Source: an uncultured Aquimarina sp. (lineage in GTDB: Bacteria; Bacteroidota; Bacteroidia; Flavobacteriales; Flavobacteriaceae). Taken from it: 64,000 bases of DNA. A model generated the notes under the pieces. The model worked only from the letters and a program-made list of their open reading frames with translations, did no database searches and was not told where the DNA came from. Location of the stretch: NCBI RefSeq assembly GCF_947492405.1, contig NZ_CANLMP010000003.1, positions 558,001 to 622,000 of the forward strand. The letters run 5' to 3'. Shown here piece by piece: positions 1-9,397 of this stretch; position 1 is the stretch's first letter; each line of letters begins with the position of its first letter. A program made the translations under genes and the position numbers.

Positions 1-338
1 ACTATAGTAAAGGTCAGGTTCCATTATATCTTAAAATGTTTCACGAAGAATATCATAATTTATTTTTTATTGGAATGTTTCAGCCTTTGGGATGCATTTG
101 GCCTGGATCAGAATTACAAAGTAAAGTATTAGCTAATTACTTAACTAATGCGTGGAAAATGCCAATAAATATTAATAAACTATGTGAGCGAGAAGTAACG
201 CATCCTCATTATAAACAAATTGATACGCCCAGACATACAATAACTGTGGATTATCATAAGTTTAGAAAAGCACTATTAAAACAATTACCTAAAAATTGGA
301 TTTCTAAAGAACCAAAAAAGATTTCAAAAAGCGCCTAA
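1..338 (+). CDS. Flavin-containing monooxygenase-like protein, C-terminal fragment (5' end outside window)
   Basis: The reading frame is open from the window edge, so this is the last ~112 codons of a longer gene; the first ATG (position 36) is internal. The visible part carries an IGM-FQPLG-IWP stretch followed by a QSK motif. This is typical of the C-terminal segment of class B flavin monooxygenases (FMO/cyclohexanone-type), where it completes the FAD/NADPH fold. The nucleotide-binding GxGxxG motifs would lie upstream and cannot be checked. The stop codon shares one base with the next start (TAATG), so the two genes are probably co-translated. Substrate unknown. The family call rests on the C-terminal pattern only. 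Confidence 0.6.
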   Translation, partial: YSKGQVPLYLKMFHEEYHNLFFIGMFQPLGCIWPGSELQSKVLANYLTNAWKMPININKLCEREVTHPHYKQIDTPRHTITVDYHKFRKALLKQLPKNWISKEPKKISKSA

Positions 339-1027
339 TGAACAATATGTCATTCCCTCAATTTATCCAAAGTCTATCTCAAAGTTTCATTCCTGTTATT
401 GATTCAGGATTTTCTAAAGAACACTATAGTTTTATAGATTTATCGATAAGTAATAAAAAATTAGAAGTCGTAGATGTATCTTCTTCAAAAGCCTTTGAAG
501 AGTATATAAATGAATATTTAATGCTAAATAAAGCAAAGGTAGCTTATGGAGGTTATAATGAAATACGAGGTATATATAATAGAAGTAAACATTTTAATCA
601 ACAAAACCCAGAAACCGAACGTAATATTCATATAGGATTAGATGTTTGGTGTGATGCAGAAACTTCAGTACTTGTTCCCTTAGCCGGAACCATTCACAGT
701 TTTCAGAATAATAAGAATTTTGGAGATTATGGTCCGACGATTATTATGAAACACATAATTCAGGATGTTAGTTTTTATACCTTATATGGACACTTAACCG
801 AAAAGTCTATTGAGAATATAGAAATAGGTCAGTGTTTTGAAACTGGGGATGTTTTGGCTACACTTGGGGATGCATTGGTAAATGGCGATTATGCACCACA
901 TTTGCACTTTCAGATTATAAAAGATTTACAGGGAAATATGGGGGATTATCCAGGAGTATCTAATAAAATGGATTTAGCGTATTATTTAGAAAACTGCCCA
1001 GATCCGAATTTACTATTGAAGATTTGA
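338..1027 (+). CDS. M23 (LytM-like) metallopeptidase-fold protein without signal peptide
   Basis: A protein of 229 residues with the Zn-site pattern of M23/LytM peptidases: H98-x3-D102, H152 in a YGH motif and HLH at 188-190. The N-terminal ~85 residues include a GGYNE-R-IYNRS stretch. I associate that stretch, together with the later GDYGP and DYPGV motifs, with the M23-like domain found fused between a phosphotransferase and a class III aminotransferase in other bacteria. Here it stands alone. No signal peptide or membrane segment is visible, which is odd for a peptidoglycan hydrolase and suggests a cytoplasmic role. It overlaps the monooxygenase gene by one base and probably shares its transcript. 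Fold confident, function unknown. Confidence 0.7.
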   Translation: MNNMSFPQFIQSLSQSFIPVIDSGFSKEHYSFIDLSISNKKLEVVDVSSSKAFEEYINEYLMLNKAKVAYGGYNEIRGIYNRSKHFNQQNPETERNIHIGLDVWCDAETSVLVPLAGTIHSFQNNKNFGDYGPTIIMKHIIQDVSFYTLYGHLTEKSIENIEIGQCFETGDVLATLGDALVNGDYAPHLHFQIIKDLQGNMGDYPGVSNKMDLAYYLENCPDPNLLLKI

Positions 1028-1383
1028 TATAATTATTGCAATTAGCTTATAAATATTTTTGAATTAATCATAAGTATACAAGAAATTTCATCCTTTTTTG
1101 TCTGATGAATGTAGTTTCAATTTTAATTAAAAAGGTGCTTCTGAACGGGGAATGTGTGTTTTTTGACGATGAAAACTATTGTTTCATCTTAATTTTTGTT
1201 TACTTACAATTTTTAATATACTGAAAATCAATAATTTAAATTTTATTTAACATATTTTTGGTAGTTTAACGAAAATACGGACTATTTCATCTAAAAGTCT
1301 GATTGTTAGTTGGTAGCATAAGTTTTTAACAGTATACTTGTATGGTAAAACCGTAATACTTTAACTTCTAAGCCCCCAAAATT
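1028..1383. other. Intergenic region, 356 bp, no gene
   Basis: AT-rich spacer with no convincing reading frame and no clear terminator for the preceding pair. A TATTTTTG sequence at 1253-1260 matches the Bacteroidota -7 box TAnnTTTG and could start transcription toward the gene at 1384, but there is no TTG about 20 nt upstream, so the promoter call is weak. Nothing else recognised. Confidence 0.4.
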
Positions 1384-2025
1384 ATGAAAGTTATAACCTT
1401 AATATTCAGTCTGTTTTTATCTATTTCAATTTCTGCTAATACAAATAATGCACTAGCAGTTTATCAAGACGGCTTAACTGTAGAAGTGGTTGATTTTGAA
1501 GAAGGAGATAAATTGAAATTGTTTGAACTAGAAACTGGAGATCATATATTATCAAAATCTTATTCACGTATAGATCTAAGTCAATTACCAATTGGTTCTT
1601 ACTTATTAGAGAACAATCAAGGTCAGTCTATAGTGATAGATCGTCAGGAAGAAAAACTAATGATTGAAGGAGCTGTCATTTTACAGGAAGAAGAGTTTGT
1701 TGTTGAAGAAGGAGATAACATTGCTTTGGACGAAAATGTAGATGTGATTACTGAAGAGGTAACTGTTGAAGATTATATAAGTCCTAAAGAAAATCAATTA
1801 ACTATCCAGAGAGAAGGTAGTCTTGTTGTGGTATTAAATTTTGAAGAAGGAGATAAATTAAAGTTATTCGAAGTTAAGGATACGATTCACGTTTTATCAA
1901 AAACAACAAATGTTATAGATCTTAGTCAATTACCTGTGGGTGTATACCTTCTTGAAAATAGTAAAGGTGATTCTGTAATTATAGAAAAGTTTACTGAAGC
2001 TCAAAACAGTGTTACGGATTTATAA
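1384..2025 (+). CDS. Secreted protein with two tandem sorting-signal-like domains
   Basis: 213 residues with an N-terminal signal peptide (hydrophobic core at 3-17, ending SISA-N). Two ~58-residue copies of one domain lie at about 32-90 and 142-203. Each contains FEEGDKLKLFE and ends with IDLSQLP-G-YLLEN. The DLSQLPxGxYLLE pattern resembles the C-terminal type IX secretion sorting domain (the DLSxLxxGxYxLxI signature), but here it is duplicated and forms almost the whole protein. The linker (~95-135) is strongly acidic. It is a single gene with its own terminator. No catalytic residues; function unknown. It could be a cell-surface adhesin-like or regulatory protein. Confidence 0.7.
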   Translation: MKVITLIFSLFLSISISANTNNALAVYQDGLTVEVVDFEEGDKLKLFELETGDHILSKSYSRIDLSQLPIGSYLLENNQGQSIVIDRQEEKLMIEGAVILQEEEFVVEEGDNIALDENVDVITEEVTVEDYISPKENQLTIQREGSLVVVLNFEEGDKLKLFEVKDTIHVLSKTTNVIDLSQLPVGVYLLENSKGDSVIIEKFTEAQNSVTDL

Positions 2026-2055
2026 TAGATTAAGAAATAAAGGGGAAACGAAAAG

Positions 2056-2082
2056 GCGGGTTCATTTTGAACCCGCTTTTTT
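2056..2082 (+). terminator. Rho-independent terminator
   Basis: Perfect 9-bp GC-rich stem (GCGGGTTCA at 2056-2064, TGAACCCGC at 2068-2076) with a 3-nt loop, followed by six T. It lies 30 bp after the stop of the duplicated-domain secreted protein. Confidence 0.9.
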
Positions 2083-2377
2083 GTTTAATAAAATGTAGAA
2101 TATTTTTATTCATAATCTCTTTCAAAACGTATTTATTGTCTTCTCTACTCTAATTACCTTCTTGGATTAACAAAATAGTTCAGAGACCTTCAAAAAAGAA
2201 TCCATTCGTTGTGGTTTTATAGTGACATACTATAATAGTTGTGATTTCAATCATCTTATTGTTCTTATTTCAATAACTAAAAATTAGTGATGTAATAATC
2301 AATAGCAATATTTTTCATAAGATTAAAAAATAATACATAGAATTATGATGTATTGTATTTTTATGTATATTTGAACT
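2083..2377 (+). promoter_or_regulatory. Promoter region with inverted repeat upstream of PadR gene
   Basis: The spacer holds no gene. Near its end an inverted repeat AATACAT (2332-2338) / ATGTATT (2348-2354) with 9-bp spacing resembles PadR-family operators (ATGTAT cores). A TATATTTG box (2366-2373) matches the Bacteroidota -7 consensus and ends only 4 bp before the ATG at 2378. If this box is used, the transcript would start at or next to the start codon. Inference only; no -33 TTG is seen at the usual distance. Confidence 0.5.
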
Positions 2378-2716
2378 ATGTATTCAAAAGAGCTACTCAA
2401 AGGAACCTTATCTGTTATTATTCTTAATCTATTATCAGAAAAAGGTAGAATGTACGGTTATGAAATTTTTCAGCAAGTAAAAGAACGATCTGATGGTAAA
2501 ATATTATTAAAGGATGGTTCTTTATACCCTGCGTTACAAAAAATGAAAAAAGATGGTTTGTTGATTTGTGAAGAAGAATATATTGGAAAAAGAGTTAGAA
2601 AATATTATCTATTGACATCAAAAGGAGAAGAGAAGAAAGTGTCTTATATAGAAGAGCTTAAAGATTTTATGATAACTCTTAATAATGTTGTTTTTCCAAA
2701 GCTTGATGCTATATGA
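2378..2716 (+). CDS. PadR family transcriptional regulator
   Basis: 112 residues, the usual length for the short PadR class. The N-terminal winged helix is recognisable: KGTLSVIILNLL, MYGYEIFQ, then DGSLYPALQKMKKDGLL and a basic wing GKRVRKYYLLTSKG, followed by a C-terminal dimerisation helix. PadR proteins repress by binding ATGTAT-type palindromes, and such a palindrome lies just upstream, so autoregulation is likely. The stop overlaps the start of the next gene by 4 bases (ATGA). This is the usual arrangement in which a PadR regulator is paired with a membrane protein. Confidence 0.9.
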   Translation: MYSKELLKGTLSVIILNLLSEKGRMYGYEIFQQVKERSDGKILLKDGSLYPALQKMKKDGLLICEEEYIGKRVRKYYLLTSKGEEKKVSYIEELKDFMITLNNVVFPKLDAI

Positions 2717-3321
2717 AACTAAGTATTGAACAAGAAGAAAAGATTAAAGATTTTGTTGATAAGCAAGGTCTAAGAATACAAGCTCTAAAAGATGATATTT
2801 TAGATCACTTATGTTGTGTAGTAGAAAGTGAGCTGAAAGCTGGTAAAACATTCGATCAATCATTACAGGATGCTATATTAGAATTAGCACCCAATGGACT
2901 GATTGATCTAGAACGTAAAACATTTTTTTTATTAAACTCAAAACGAATTATTATGATGAAAAAACTAATGTATTTTATTGGATTTGTTGGGGCGTTAACC
3001 TTAACTACAGGAATCACTTTTAAGATATTGTGGTATCCCGGAGCTAATAAGCTTTTTATAACTGGTTTTCTGTTGCTATTATTGGTTTTTGTACCAATGC
3101 TCGCTTTTGATAAATATAAAGTTGCAATTGCGAAAACGCTTTCTGAACGATTAAAAATTATATTAGGTTGTGTGTCTGGTGTTATCGTAGGACTGTCTGG
3201 ATTATTTAAGCTTATGCATTGGATGGGAGCAGAAGTTTTGTTGTTAGCGGGAGCTTTTGTTTTTGCTATTGGATATTTACCATTTTTATTCTTCACAATG
3301 TATAAGCGAGCACTTGCCTAG
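2713..3321 (+). CDS. PadR-partner membrane protein with HAAS-like N-terminus
   Basis: 202 residues. The N-terminal ~60 residues form a helical soluble domain (EEKIKDFVDKQG, LKDDILDHLCCVVE) similar to the HAAS/DUF1700-type segment found in proteins encoded next to PadR regulators. Four hydrophobic segments follow at about 86-106, 110-130, 145-165 and 172-192. These are two similar pairs, each with an FK-hWxGA motif (ITFKILWYPGA and LFKLMHWMGA), so the membrane part looks internally duplicated. This pattern also occurs in GldL-like proteins. Co-translated with the PadR gene. Probably a PadR-controlled membrane sensor or anti-factor; the role is inferred. Confidence 0.7.
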   Translation: MKLSIEQEEKIKDFVDKQGLRIQALKDDILDHLCCVVESELKAGKTFDQSLQDAILELAPNGLIDLERKTFFLLNSKRIIMMKKLMYFIGFVGALTLTTGITFKILWYPGANKLFITGFLLLLLVFVPMLAFDKYKVAIAKTLSERLKIILGCVSGVIVGLSGLFKLMHWMGAEVLLLAGAFVFAIGYLPFLFFTMYKRALA

Positions 3322-3348
3322 AGGGATAATATAAAAGTAAACTAAAAA

Positions 3349-3375
3349 ACCTGAAGCATCGCTTCAGGTTTTTTT
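3349..3375. terminator. Bidirectional terminator between PadR operon and secA
   Basis: Stem ACCTGAAGC (3349-3357) / GCTTCAGGT (3361-3369) with loop ATC, flanked by an A-run on the left and a T-run on the right. It can therefore end transcripts of both convergent units (the PadR operon rightward and secA leftward). Confidence 0.9.
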
Positions 3376-3400
3376 AGTTTCTATAGATATTTTTCGAAAC

Positions 3401-6400
3401 CTACTCACTCACAAGTACCCATTCTCCTTTTTCAATTAAAGGAATGGCTTGTTTGTATTTAACGGTTTTGTTTTCTCCACTCATAACGTGTTTGATAGTA
3501 ACTTTGTCATTACGACCAATTTTAGGTTGTTCGCGAACAATAGTCTCGGTTACTTGTTGTCGTTGTTGTGTTTGCCCTGCAGCTCTGTTTTGTGCAGCAC
3601 GTTCATCCATATTAGGGATTTCTTCTTTAGAAGTTTCTAGATTTTCTTTTCTACGTACTTGGCGTGCTTCAGAAATATCCTGAGTATTACCAGTTGGTAA
3701 TTCTCCTTTGAATAAGAAAGAAATAACATCCTTGTTTACTTCTTCGATCATTGATTTGAACAATTCAAAAGCTTCGAATTTATAAATTAATAAAGGATCT
3801 TTCTGCTCATGAACGGCTAATTGTACACTCTGTTTTAGCTCATCCATTTTACGAAGGTGAGTTTTCCAGGCATCATCAATGATAGCTAAAGTAATATTCT
3901 TTTCGAAATCCGTAATTAACTGTTTTCCTTCACTTTCGTATGCTTTCTCCAGATTTGTAGCAACGTTTAGACTTTTTACACCATCTGTAAAAGGAACTAA
4001 AATACGCTCATACTTACTAGCAGGATCTTCATACACTTGTTTGATTACGGGGTATGCAGCTTCAGCATTACGCTTCATCTTGTCCTGATAATGCTCATAG
4101 GCAGCTTTATAGACTTCTCCAGCAATTTTCTGAGCATCCATTTTTTCGAACTCTTCTACCGTAATAGGACTACTCATGGAGAAGTAACGAATTAATTCAA
4201 ACTCAAAGTTTTTAAAATCCTGTGCATTTTTATTTCCTTCAGTAATCACCTCTGCAGTATCATAGATCATATTGGCAAGATCCACACGAAGACGCTCACC
4301 ATATAGGGCGTGATATCTACGCTTGTATACTACTTCACGCTGTGCATTCATTACATCGTCATACTCCAGTAATCGTTTACGAACACCAAAGTTGTTTTCT
4401 TCTACTTTTTTCTGAGCTCTTTCTATAGATTTAGAAATCATAGAATGTTGGATCACTTCACCTTCTTTTAGTCCCATTCTATCCATCATCTTAGCGATAC
4501 GCTCTGACCCGAATAAACGCATCAAGTTATCTTCTAGAGATACATAGAAATTAGAACTACCTGGATCTCCCTGACGACCAGCACGACCACGTAATTGTCT
4601 ATCTACACGTCTAGAATCATGACGTTCTGTACCTATGATTGCTAAACCACCAGCAGCTTTTACTTCGTCACTTAATTTAATATCTGTTCCACGACCAGCC
4701 ATGTTCGTTGCAATTGTTACAACTCCTGGATTACCAGCTTCGGCAACAATATCGGCTTCTTTTTTATGAAGCTTCGCATTCAGTACGTTATGAGGAACTT
4801 TACGAATAGTAAGCATTCTACCTAGTAGCTCTGAAATTTCTACAGAAGTAGTACCAATTAGTACAGGTCTTCCTGCACGAGATAATTCAGTTACTTCTTC
4901 GATAACTGCATTGTATTTTTCGCGCTTGGTTTTGTAAACCAAATCTTCTTTATCTTTTCTGGCAATAGGTCTGTTTGTCGGAATTTCTACCACATCCAAT
5001 TTGTAGATTTCCCAAAGTTCTCCGGCCTCGGTAACAGCTGTACCAGTCATACCAGATAGTTTGCCATACATACGGAAGTAATTCTGTAGTGTTACTGTAG
5101 CAAATGTCTGGGTAGCATCTTCAATCTTTACATTTTCTTTTGCTTCAATCGCCTGATGAAGTCCATCGCTATAACGACGACCATCCATAATACGTCCGGT
5201 TTGTTCATCAACGATTTTTACTTTGTTATCCATTACTACATATTCTACATCTTTTTCGAATAATGAATATGCTTTTAGTAATTGTCTTAACGTATGGATA
5301 CGCTCACTCTTTACGCTGTATTCTCTAAATAGATCTTCTTTCTTTTCAGCTTCATCTGTTTTGGATAACCCAAGATCTTCGATTTTAGCAATTTCCATCC
5401 CAATTTGAGGTAGTACAAAGAAATCAGGGTTTTCTTTACCAGAAAGATAATCAACACCTTTATCTGTTAGATCGATTTGATTGTTCTTTTCTTCGATCAC
5501 GTAATATAGGTCTGCATCAATCTTATGCATCTCACGGTTATTATCCTGCATGTAGAAATTCTCCGTCTTCTGAAGTAACATTTTTACTCCTTCTTCACTT
5601 AAGAATTTAATTAACGCTTTGTTTTTAGGAATACCTCTATATACCTGCAGTAATTTGAAACCACCTTCTTTAGTGTCTCCTTCTTTGATCAGCTTTTTTG
5701 CTTCTGCAAGAACTGTTGTTAAATATTTTTGCTGTACTCCAACGATATCAGCGATTTTTGGTTTTAACTCATCAAATTCATGAATATCTCCTTTTGGAAT
5801 TGGTCCAGAAATAATTAACGGGGTTCTCGCATCATCAATTAATACAGAATCTACCTCATCTATGATGGCGTAGTTATGTGGTCGTTGTACCAGATCTTCT
5901 GGGGCATGAGACATATTATCTCTCAGGTAATCAAAGCCAAATTCGTTATTAGTCCCGTAAGTAATATCAGCATTATATGCTGCTCTACGTTCTGCGGAGT
6001 TTGGTCTATGATTGTCAATACAATCTACTGTTAATCCATGAAATTGGAAAATTGGTGCCATCCATTCGCTATCACGACGTGCCAGATAATCATTTACTGT
6101 AACTAAGTGAACACCATTACCAGATAATGCATTGAGGTAAACAGGAAGCGTTGCTACTAATGTTTTACCTTCTCCTGTTTGCATCTCTGCTACTTTTCCT
6201 TCGTGCAGGGCGATACCACCAATTAGCTGTACATCATAATGTACCATATCCCATTTTACTTCTTTTCCTGCAGCATCCCAGCTTGTAGACCAAATAGCTT
6301 GATCTCCGTCTAGAGTGATATGCTCTCTGTCGCCAGAAAGTTCGCGATCATAAGCGGTAGCTTCTACAGTAATTGTATCATTTTCGGCAAATCTTTTAGC

Positions 6401-6757
6401 AGTTTCTTTTATTACTGCAAAAGCTTGAGGTAAGATTTCATTTAATGCTTTCTCAGTGGCTTCATATGCATCTTTCTTTAATTTATCGATTTCTGCATAG
6501 ATATCTTCTTTTCTATCGATATCTTCTGTTGCATCTGCTTCTTCAGTAAGTGTATCAATTTTAGCATTGATATCAGCACGAGCTTCATTGATAATGTTTT
6601 TAAACTCTAATGTTTTGGCACGTAGTTCATTATCAGAAAGTGCTGCGATAGCTTGTTCTTGCTTTTTGATCAATTCAACCTTTGGTTGGATTTCTTTTAT
6701 ATCTTTTTTGGATTTATCTCCAACAAATACTTTTAATACCGAATCTAAAACTCCCAT
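3401..6757 (-). CDS. secA: Preprotein translocase ATPase SecA
   Basis: 1118 residues. It drives Sec-dependent export by ATP-powered threading through SecYEG. Visible: Walker A MQTGEGKT at 192-199, DEAD-type IIDEVDS at 298-304, the [16 protein letters not shown] motif at 267-281, [11 protein letters not shown], and the [18 protein letters not shown] motif of the second helicase domain. Compared with E. coli (~900 residues) it carries the extra segments usual in Bacteroidota, including a charged insert near 60-100 and one after GPIPKGD. The C-terminal CxCx8C(H/C) zinc tail is absent; the protein ends in a short basic/hydrophobic tail. Monocistronic, with its own terminator. Confidence 0.98.
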   Translation of the reverse strand: MGVLDSVLKVFVGDKSKKDIKEIQPKVELIKKQEQAIAALSDNELRAKTLEFKNIINEARADINAKIDTLTEEADATEDIDRKEDIYAEIDKLKKDAYEATEKALNEILPQAFAVIKETAKRFAENDTITVEATAYDRELSGDREHITLDGDQAIWSTSWDAAGKEVKWDMVHYDVQLIGGIALHEGKVAEMQTGEGKTLVATLPVYLNALSGNGVHLVTVNDYLARRDSEWMAPIFQFHGLTVDCIDNHRPNSAERRAAYNADITYGTNNEFGFDYLRDNMSHAPEDLVQRPHNYAIIDEVDSVLIDDARTPLIISGPIPKGDIHEFDELKPKIADIVGVQQKYLTTVLAEAKKLIKEGDTKEGGFKLLQVYRGIPKNKALIKFLSEEGVKMLLQKTENFYMQDNNREMHKIDADLYYVIEEKNNQIDLTDKGVDYLSGKENPDFFVLPQIGMEIAKIEDLGLSKTDEAEKKEDLFREYSVKSERIHTLRQLLKAYSLFEKDVEYVVMDNKVKIVDEQTGRIMDGRRYSDGLHQAIEAKENVKIEDATQTFATVTLQNYFRMYGKLSGMTGTAVTEAGELWEIYKLDVVEIPTNRPIARKDKEDLVYKTKREKYNAVIEEVTELSRAGRPVLIGTTSVEISELLGRMLTIRKVPHNVLNAKLHKKEADIVAEAGNPGVVTIATNMAGRGTDIKLSDEVKAAGGLAIIGTERHDSRRVDRQLRGRAGRQGDPGSSNFYVSLEDNLMRLFGSERIAKMMDRMGLKEGEVIQHSMISKSIERAQKKVEENNFGVRKRLLEYDDVMNAQREVVYKRRYHALYGERLRVDLANMIYDTAEVITEGNKNAQDFKNFEFELIRYFSMSSPITVEEFEKMDAQKIAGEVYKAAYEHYQDKMKRNAEAAYPVIKQVYEDPASKYERILVPFTDGVKSLNVATNLEKAYESEGKQLITDFEKNITLAIIDDAWKTHLRKMDELKQSVQLAVHEQKDPLLIYKFEAFELFKSMIEEVNKDVISFLFKGELPTGNTQDISEARQVRRKENLETSKEEIPNMDERAAQNRAAGQTQQRQQVTETIVREQPKIGRNDKVTIKHVMSGENKTVKYKQAIPLIEKGEWVLVSE

Positions 6758-6943
6758 GGTTTATGGTTATGTGTTTTTTTATGAGACTTTAATTTTGAAA
6801 ATGAGATTAACTTATTGATCCTGCGAAGGTTTTTTAAGTTAAACTCCAATTCTTGGAATATAGTGTAATCTCAACGCCTCAAGGGCAATATTATACAATA
6901 CTTTACAGGCTATATACTAGCTTAAAAAGTGGCGTAATTTACG

Positions 6944-6968
6944 CAAAAAAAAAGCCTCTTGCGAGACT
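6944..6968 (-). terminator. Terminator of the DUF2795 gene
   Basis: On the minus strand AGTCTC pairs with GAGGCT (one G-T wobble) around a 4-nt loop (6953-6968), followed by nine T. It lies 23 bp beyond the stop of the small gene at 6992-7213. Confidence 0.75.
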
Positions 6969-6991
6969 TTTAATACTATTTAAATATTTTT

Positions 6992-7213
6992 TTAATATTC
7001 ATCCTCATTCCAAAGATAATCTTCGTCAGTAGGATAATCGGGCCATATCTCTTCTATAGAATCATACGAATCTCCTTCATCTTCAATAGATTGTAGGTTT
7101 TCCACAACCTCTAGCGGTGCTCCCGTACGAATTGCATAGTCAATTAACTCATCTTTGGTTGCTGGCCAAGGTGCATCACTTAAATAAGATGCTAATTCTA
7201 AAGTCCAATACAT
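6992..7213 (-). CDS. DUF2795 family small protein
   Basis: 73 residues, acidic C-terminus (eleven D/E in the last 25). The N-terminal MYWTLELASYLSDAPWPATK and the DYAIRTGAPLEVVENLQ motif match the DUF2795 family, which is widespread in Bacteroidota and resembles a small helical DNA- or protein-binding fold. It is a single gene between secA and the cobalamin adenosyltransferase gene, with its own terminator. Biochemical role unknown. Confidence 0.85.
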   Translation of the reverse strand: MYWTLELASYLSDAPWPATKDELIDYAIRTGAPLEVVENLQSIEDEGDSYDSIEEIWPDYPTDEDYLWNEDEY

Positions 7214-7354
7214 ATGCTTACTGGTTTAATTTTTTTTGCAAAAATAATTTTTTAGTTTAAAAAGTCAAGTAAAAAATTAATTATTTAAACAATAATTATA
7301 AGAACGTGATTTTTCGGGTATTACCCTTAACTTATTTTTAGGCTTTCAAAAAGG

Positions 7355-7930
7355 CTAAGAATTTTTCTTAGGAATCCATTGTATTTCATCTGCCTGCAAA
7401 TCGTTGGACAACTTTCGTGCCAGTACAAATAGATAGTCAGATAGTCGGTTTAAGTACTGTAAAGTAGTCTCTTCAAAAGGCTCTAATTCATATAACGCTG
7501 TGGCTAAACGCTCGGCTCTTCTACATACACAGCGTGCAATGTGACAGAATGACACTGTTTGGTGCCCTCCAGGCAATACAAAGTGTGTCATGGGAGGTAA
7601 CAACTCATTCATTCGATCCATTTCGGTTTCTAAAAGTACTATGTCTTCTGCAGAGATAGTTGGGATATTCAGTCGTTTTTGTCCACTCTTTAGTATAGCT
7701 TTCTCTGGATCAGTAGCTAGTACTGCTCCAACAGTAAATAATTTATCCTGGATATTAATTAATACGTTTTTGCTTAACTCATCTATTCGTTGATCTCTAA
7801 TCAATCCAATATATGAGTTTAATTCATCTACAGTGCCGTAGCTATCAATGCGGATGTGGTGTTTCGGAACTCTGGTACCTCCAAATAATGCTGTAGTACC
7901 TTTATCTCCTGTTTTTGTATATATTTTCAT
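7355..7930 (-). CDS. PduO-type cob(I)alamin adenosyltransferase
   Basis: 191 residues. It transfers the adenosyl group of ATP to cob(I)alamin to make coenzyme B12. The N-terminal KIYTKTGDKGTTALFGG (2-18) is the ATP-binding signature. DSYGTVDELNSYIGL, the LPGG-Q--FCHIARCVCRRAER segment and LNRLSDYLFVLAR are the conserved helical motifs around the cobalamin site. Length is normal. It is the last gene of a minus-strand group with the small membrane protein and GNAT genes. Cobalamin is probably salvaged, since no synthesis genes lie nearby. Confidence 0.95.
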   Translation of the reverse strand: MKIYTKTGDKGTTALFGGTRVPKHHIRIDSYGTVDELNSYIGLIRDQRIDELSKNVLINIQDKLFTVGAVLATDPEKAILKSGQKRLNIPTISAEDIVLLETEMDRMNELLPPMTHFVLPGGHQTVSFCHIARCVCRRAERLATALYELEPFEETTLQYLNRLSDYLFVLARKLSNDLQADEIQWIPKKNS

Positions 7931-7935
7931 AGTCG

Positions 7936-8376
7936 CTAATTATTTTTTACTAATAAAAGTACTTTTTTATTGTATGTTTTACGACACCATTCGTATTTAG
8001 AAAAGATTTCGGTTGGAACTTTTTTAGAAAGCTCCTTAACCTCTTTAAAATCGAATTTTTCGTAGAAATTTTTAAGATGCCCAAAAGGTAAACACCAAAT
8101 ATTTTTATTAGTCTTATTTTGATGTATTAAGTTAAGAACAATTGCGTTAGCAATACCTTTTTTTCTATACTCTTCTGATACGTACATACCTCCTAACTCA
8201 AGATTATCGCTGTCAATAGGCACTAATCTTCCTAGTCCACATGGATAGCCATTAAATTCTGCAACGGCTATATATTCTTTATTAAAATCAGAAACTGTGA
8301 AACTTAATTTTTGATAAGTGTCATTAATCCAGTCAATTTCTTCAAATTTAGCTTTCCTTATATGTATCGGATTCAT
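7936..8376 (-). CDS. GNAT family N-acetyltransferase
   Basis: I choose the ATG at 8374-8376 (MNPIHIRKAKFEE), giving 146 residues. A longer frame would add a lysine-rich tract that overlaps the neighbouring gene in another frame. The fold shows the GNAT order: N-terminal beta strand, GRLVPI-, then LGGMYVSEEYRKKGIANAIV, the acetyl-CoA pyrophosphate loop (RKKGIA standing in for R/QxxGxG/A), and a C-terminal FYEKFDFKEV motif. Substrate unknown. It lies 5 bp before the adenosyltransferase gene and 25 bp after the small membrane-protein gene, so the three probably form one transcript. Confidence 0.85.
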   Translation of the reverse strand: MNPIHIRKAKFEEIDWINDTYQKLSFTVSDFNKEYIAVAEFNGYPCGLGRLVPIDSDNLELGGMYVSEEYRKKGIANAIVLNLIHQNKTNKNIWCLPFGHLKNFYEKFDFKEVKELSKKVPTEIFSKYEWCRKTYNKKVLLLVKNN

Positions 8377-8401
8377 AGTTTTTAGAGAAAGATCACTTTT
8401 C

Positions 8402-8584
8402 TTAACCTTTCGTTTCTTCTCTTTTTTCTGATTTTTTAAAATAATTCTTTCTAAAATCTCTCTTATCCCTATTATACAATTTTTTTTTGTTTCGTCCAGA
8501 ATTCCAACGTACAACAAAAAATAATAACGCTATTCCTATAACGACTAATACTAATTGGGTTTCTTCAGAAAGTGTATCGAACAT
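8402..8584 (-). CDS. Small single-pass membrane protein
   Basis: 60 residues: a short N-terminal acidic part, one transmembrane helix at about 10-27 (LVLVVIGIALLFFVVRW), then a strongly basic cytoplasmic tail (WNSGRNKKK, KRDFRKNYFKK). The N-out/C-in topology is suggested by the positive-inside rule. The NRDKRDFRKNYF tail looks like a pattern I recall from small flavobacterial proteins. First gene of a presumed three-gene unit. No function known. The frame is clear of any other coding sequence on its strand except the unused N-terminal extension of the GNAT frame. Confidence 0.6.
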   Translation of the reverse strand: MFDTLSEETQLVLVVIGIALLFFVVRWNSGRNKKKLYNRDKRDFRKNYFKKSEKREETKG

Positions 8585-8749
8585 GATTTCTTCTTTTGTG
8601 GTAAAAGTAGTAAAATAGTATGGGATTTTGTTAGTTTTGAGTCTGTGGGTTAATGAGTTGGTGAGAGAATAGATGATTCGTTATATACTTCTATACTCCA
8701 TTACTCAAATATTCAAATACTCACGACTATTTATTACATTTGTACCGCT

Positions 8750-9370
8750 ATGGAATTTTCTTCAAAATTATTAGAAAACGCAGTATATGAGATGTCGCAG
8801 TTACCAGGTATTGGTAAACGAACAGCATTACGATTAGTATTACATCTGCTAAGACAGCCAGAAACACAGACGCAACATTTAGTAAAAGCATTAGGTACAC
8901 TGAGAGAAGAGGTAAAGTTTTGTAAAAAGTGCCACAGCATTAGTGATGTAGAAGTTTGTGATATCTGTAGTAATCCCAATAGAATTCATGATATAATTTG
9001 TGTAGTAGAAGATATTAGAGATGTCATGGCGATTGAGAGTACAAGTCAATATCGAGGGTTGTATCATGTTTTAGGAGGGAAAATAAGTCCAATGGATGGT
9101 ATTGGACCTCATAATCTTAAAATAGATACCTTAATTGAAAAAGCAAAATCCGGTGAAATAAAAGAATTAATCTTTGCATTAAGTGCCACTATGGAAGGTG
9201 ATACTACTAATTTTTATATTTATAAACAACTAGAAGGTATAGAGATAAAAATAGCAACGATTGCAAGAGGAATTGGTGTAAATGACGAATTAGAATATGC
9301 TGATGAGGTAACTTTAGGAAGAAGTATCATCAATAGAATTCCGTTTGAAAATGCCTTGAAGAACTCGTAA
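8750..9370 (+). CDS. recR: Recombination mediator protein RecR
   Basis: 206 residues, normal length. It acts with RecO/RecF to load RecA on gapped DNA. Helix-hairpin-helix [12 protein letters not shown] (18-29), zinc finger C58-x2-C61-x8-C70-x2-C73, Toprim domain from about residue 80 ([14 protein letters not shown]) and the C-terminal Walker B-like [22 protein letters not shown] are all present. The TAA stop at 9368-9370 is in the same frame as the following glycosyltransferase gene, which begins within 30 bp. Confidence 0.97.
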   Translation: MEFSSKLLENAVYEMSQLPGIGKRTALRLVLHLLRQPETQTQHLVKALGTLREEVKFCKKCHSISDVEVCDICSNPNRIHDIICVVEDIRDVMAIESTSQYRGLYHVLGGKISPMDGIGPHNLKIDTLIEKAKSGEIKELIFALSATMEGDTTNFYIYKQLEGIEIKIATIARGIGVNDELEYADEVTLGRSIINRIPFENALKNS

Positions 9371-9397
9371 TATGTATCACTTTTAAAACCTGATCTT

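Noticed and set aside
2856..3296. 146-codon frame antisense to the PadR-partner membrane gene
   Set aside because: Biased composition (Lys/Asn/Pro/Ile) typical of a shadow frame; the sense gene is clearly coding and co-translated with padR.
8377..8517. N-terminal extension of the GNAT frame
   Set aside because: The extension is a lysine-rich translation of the neighbouring small membrane-protein gene in another frame; MNPIHIRKA is the normal GNAT start.
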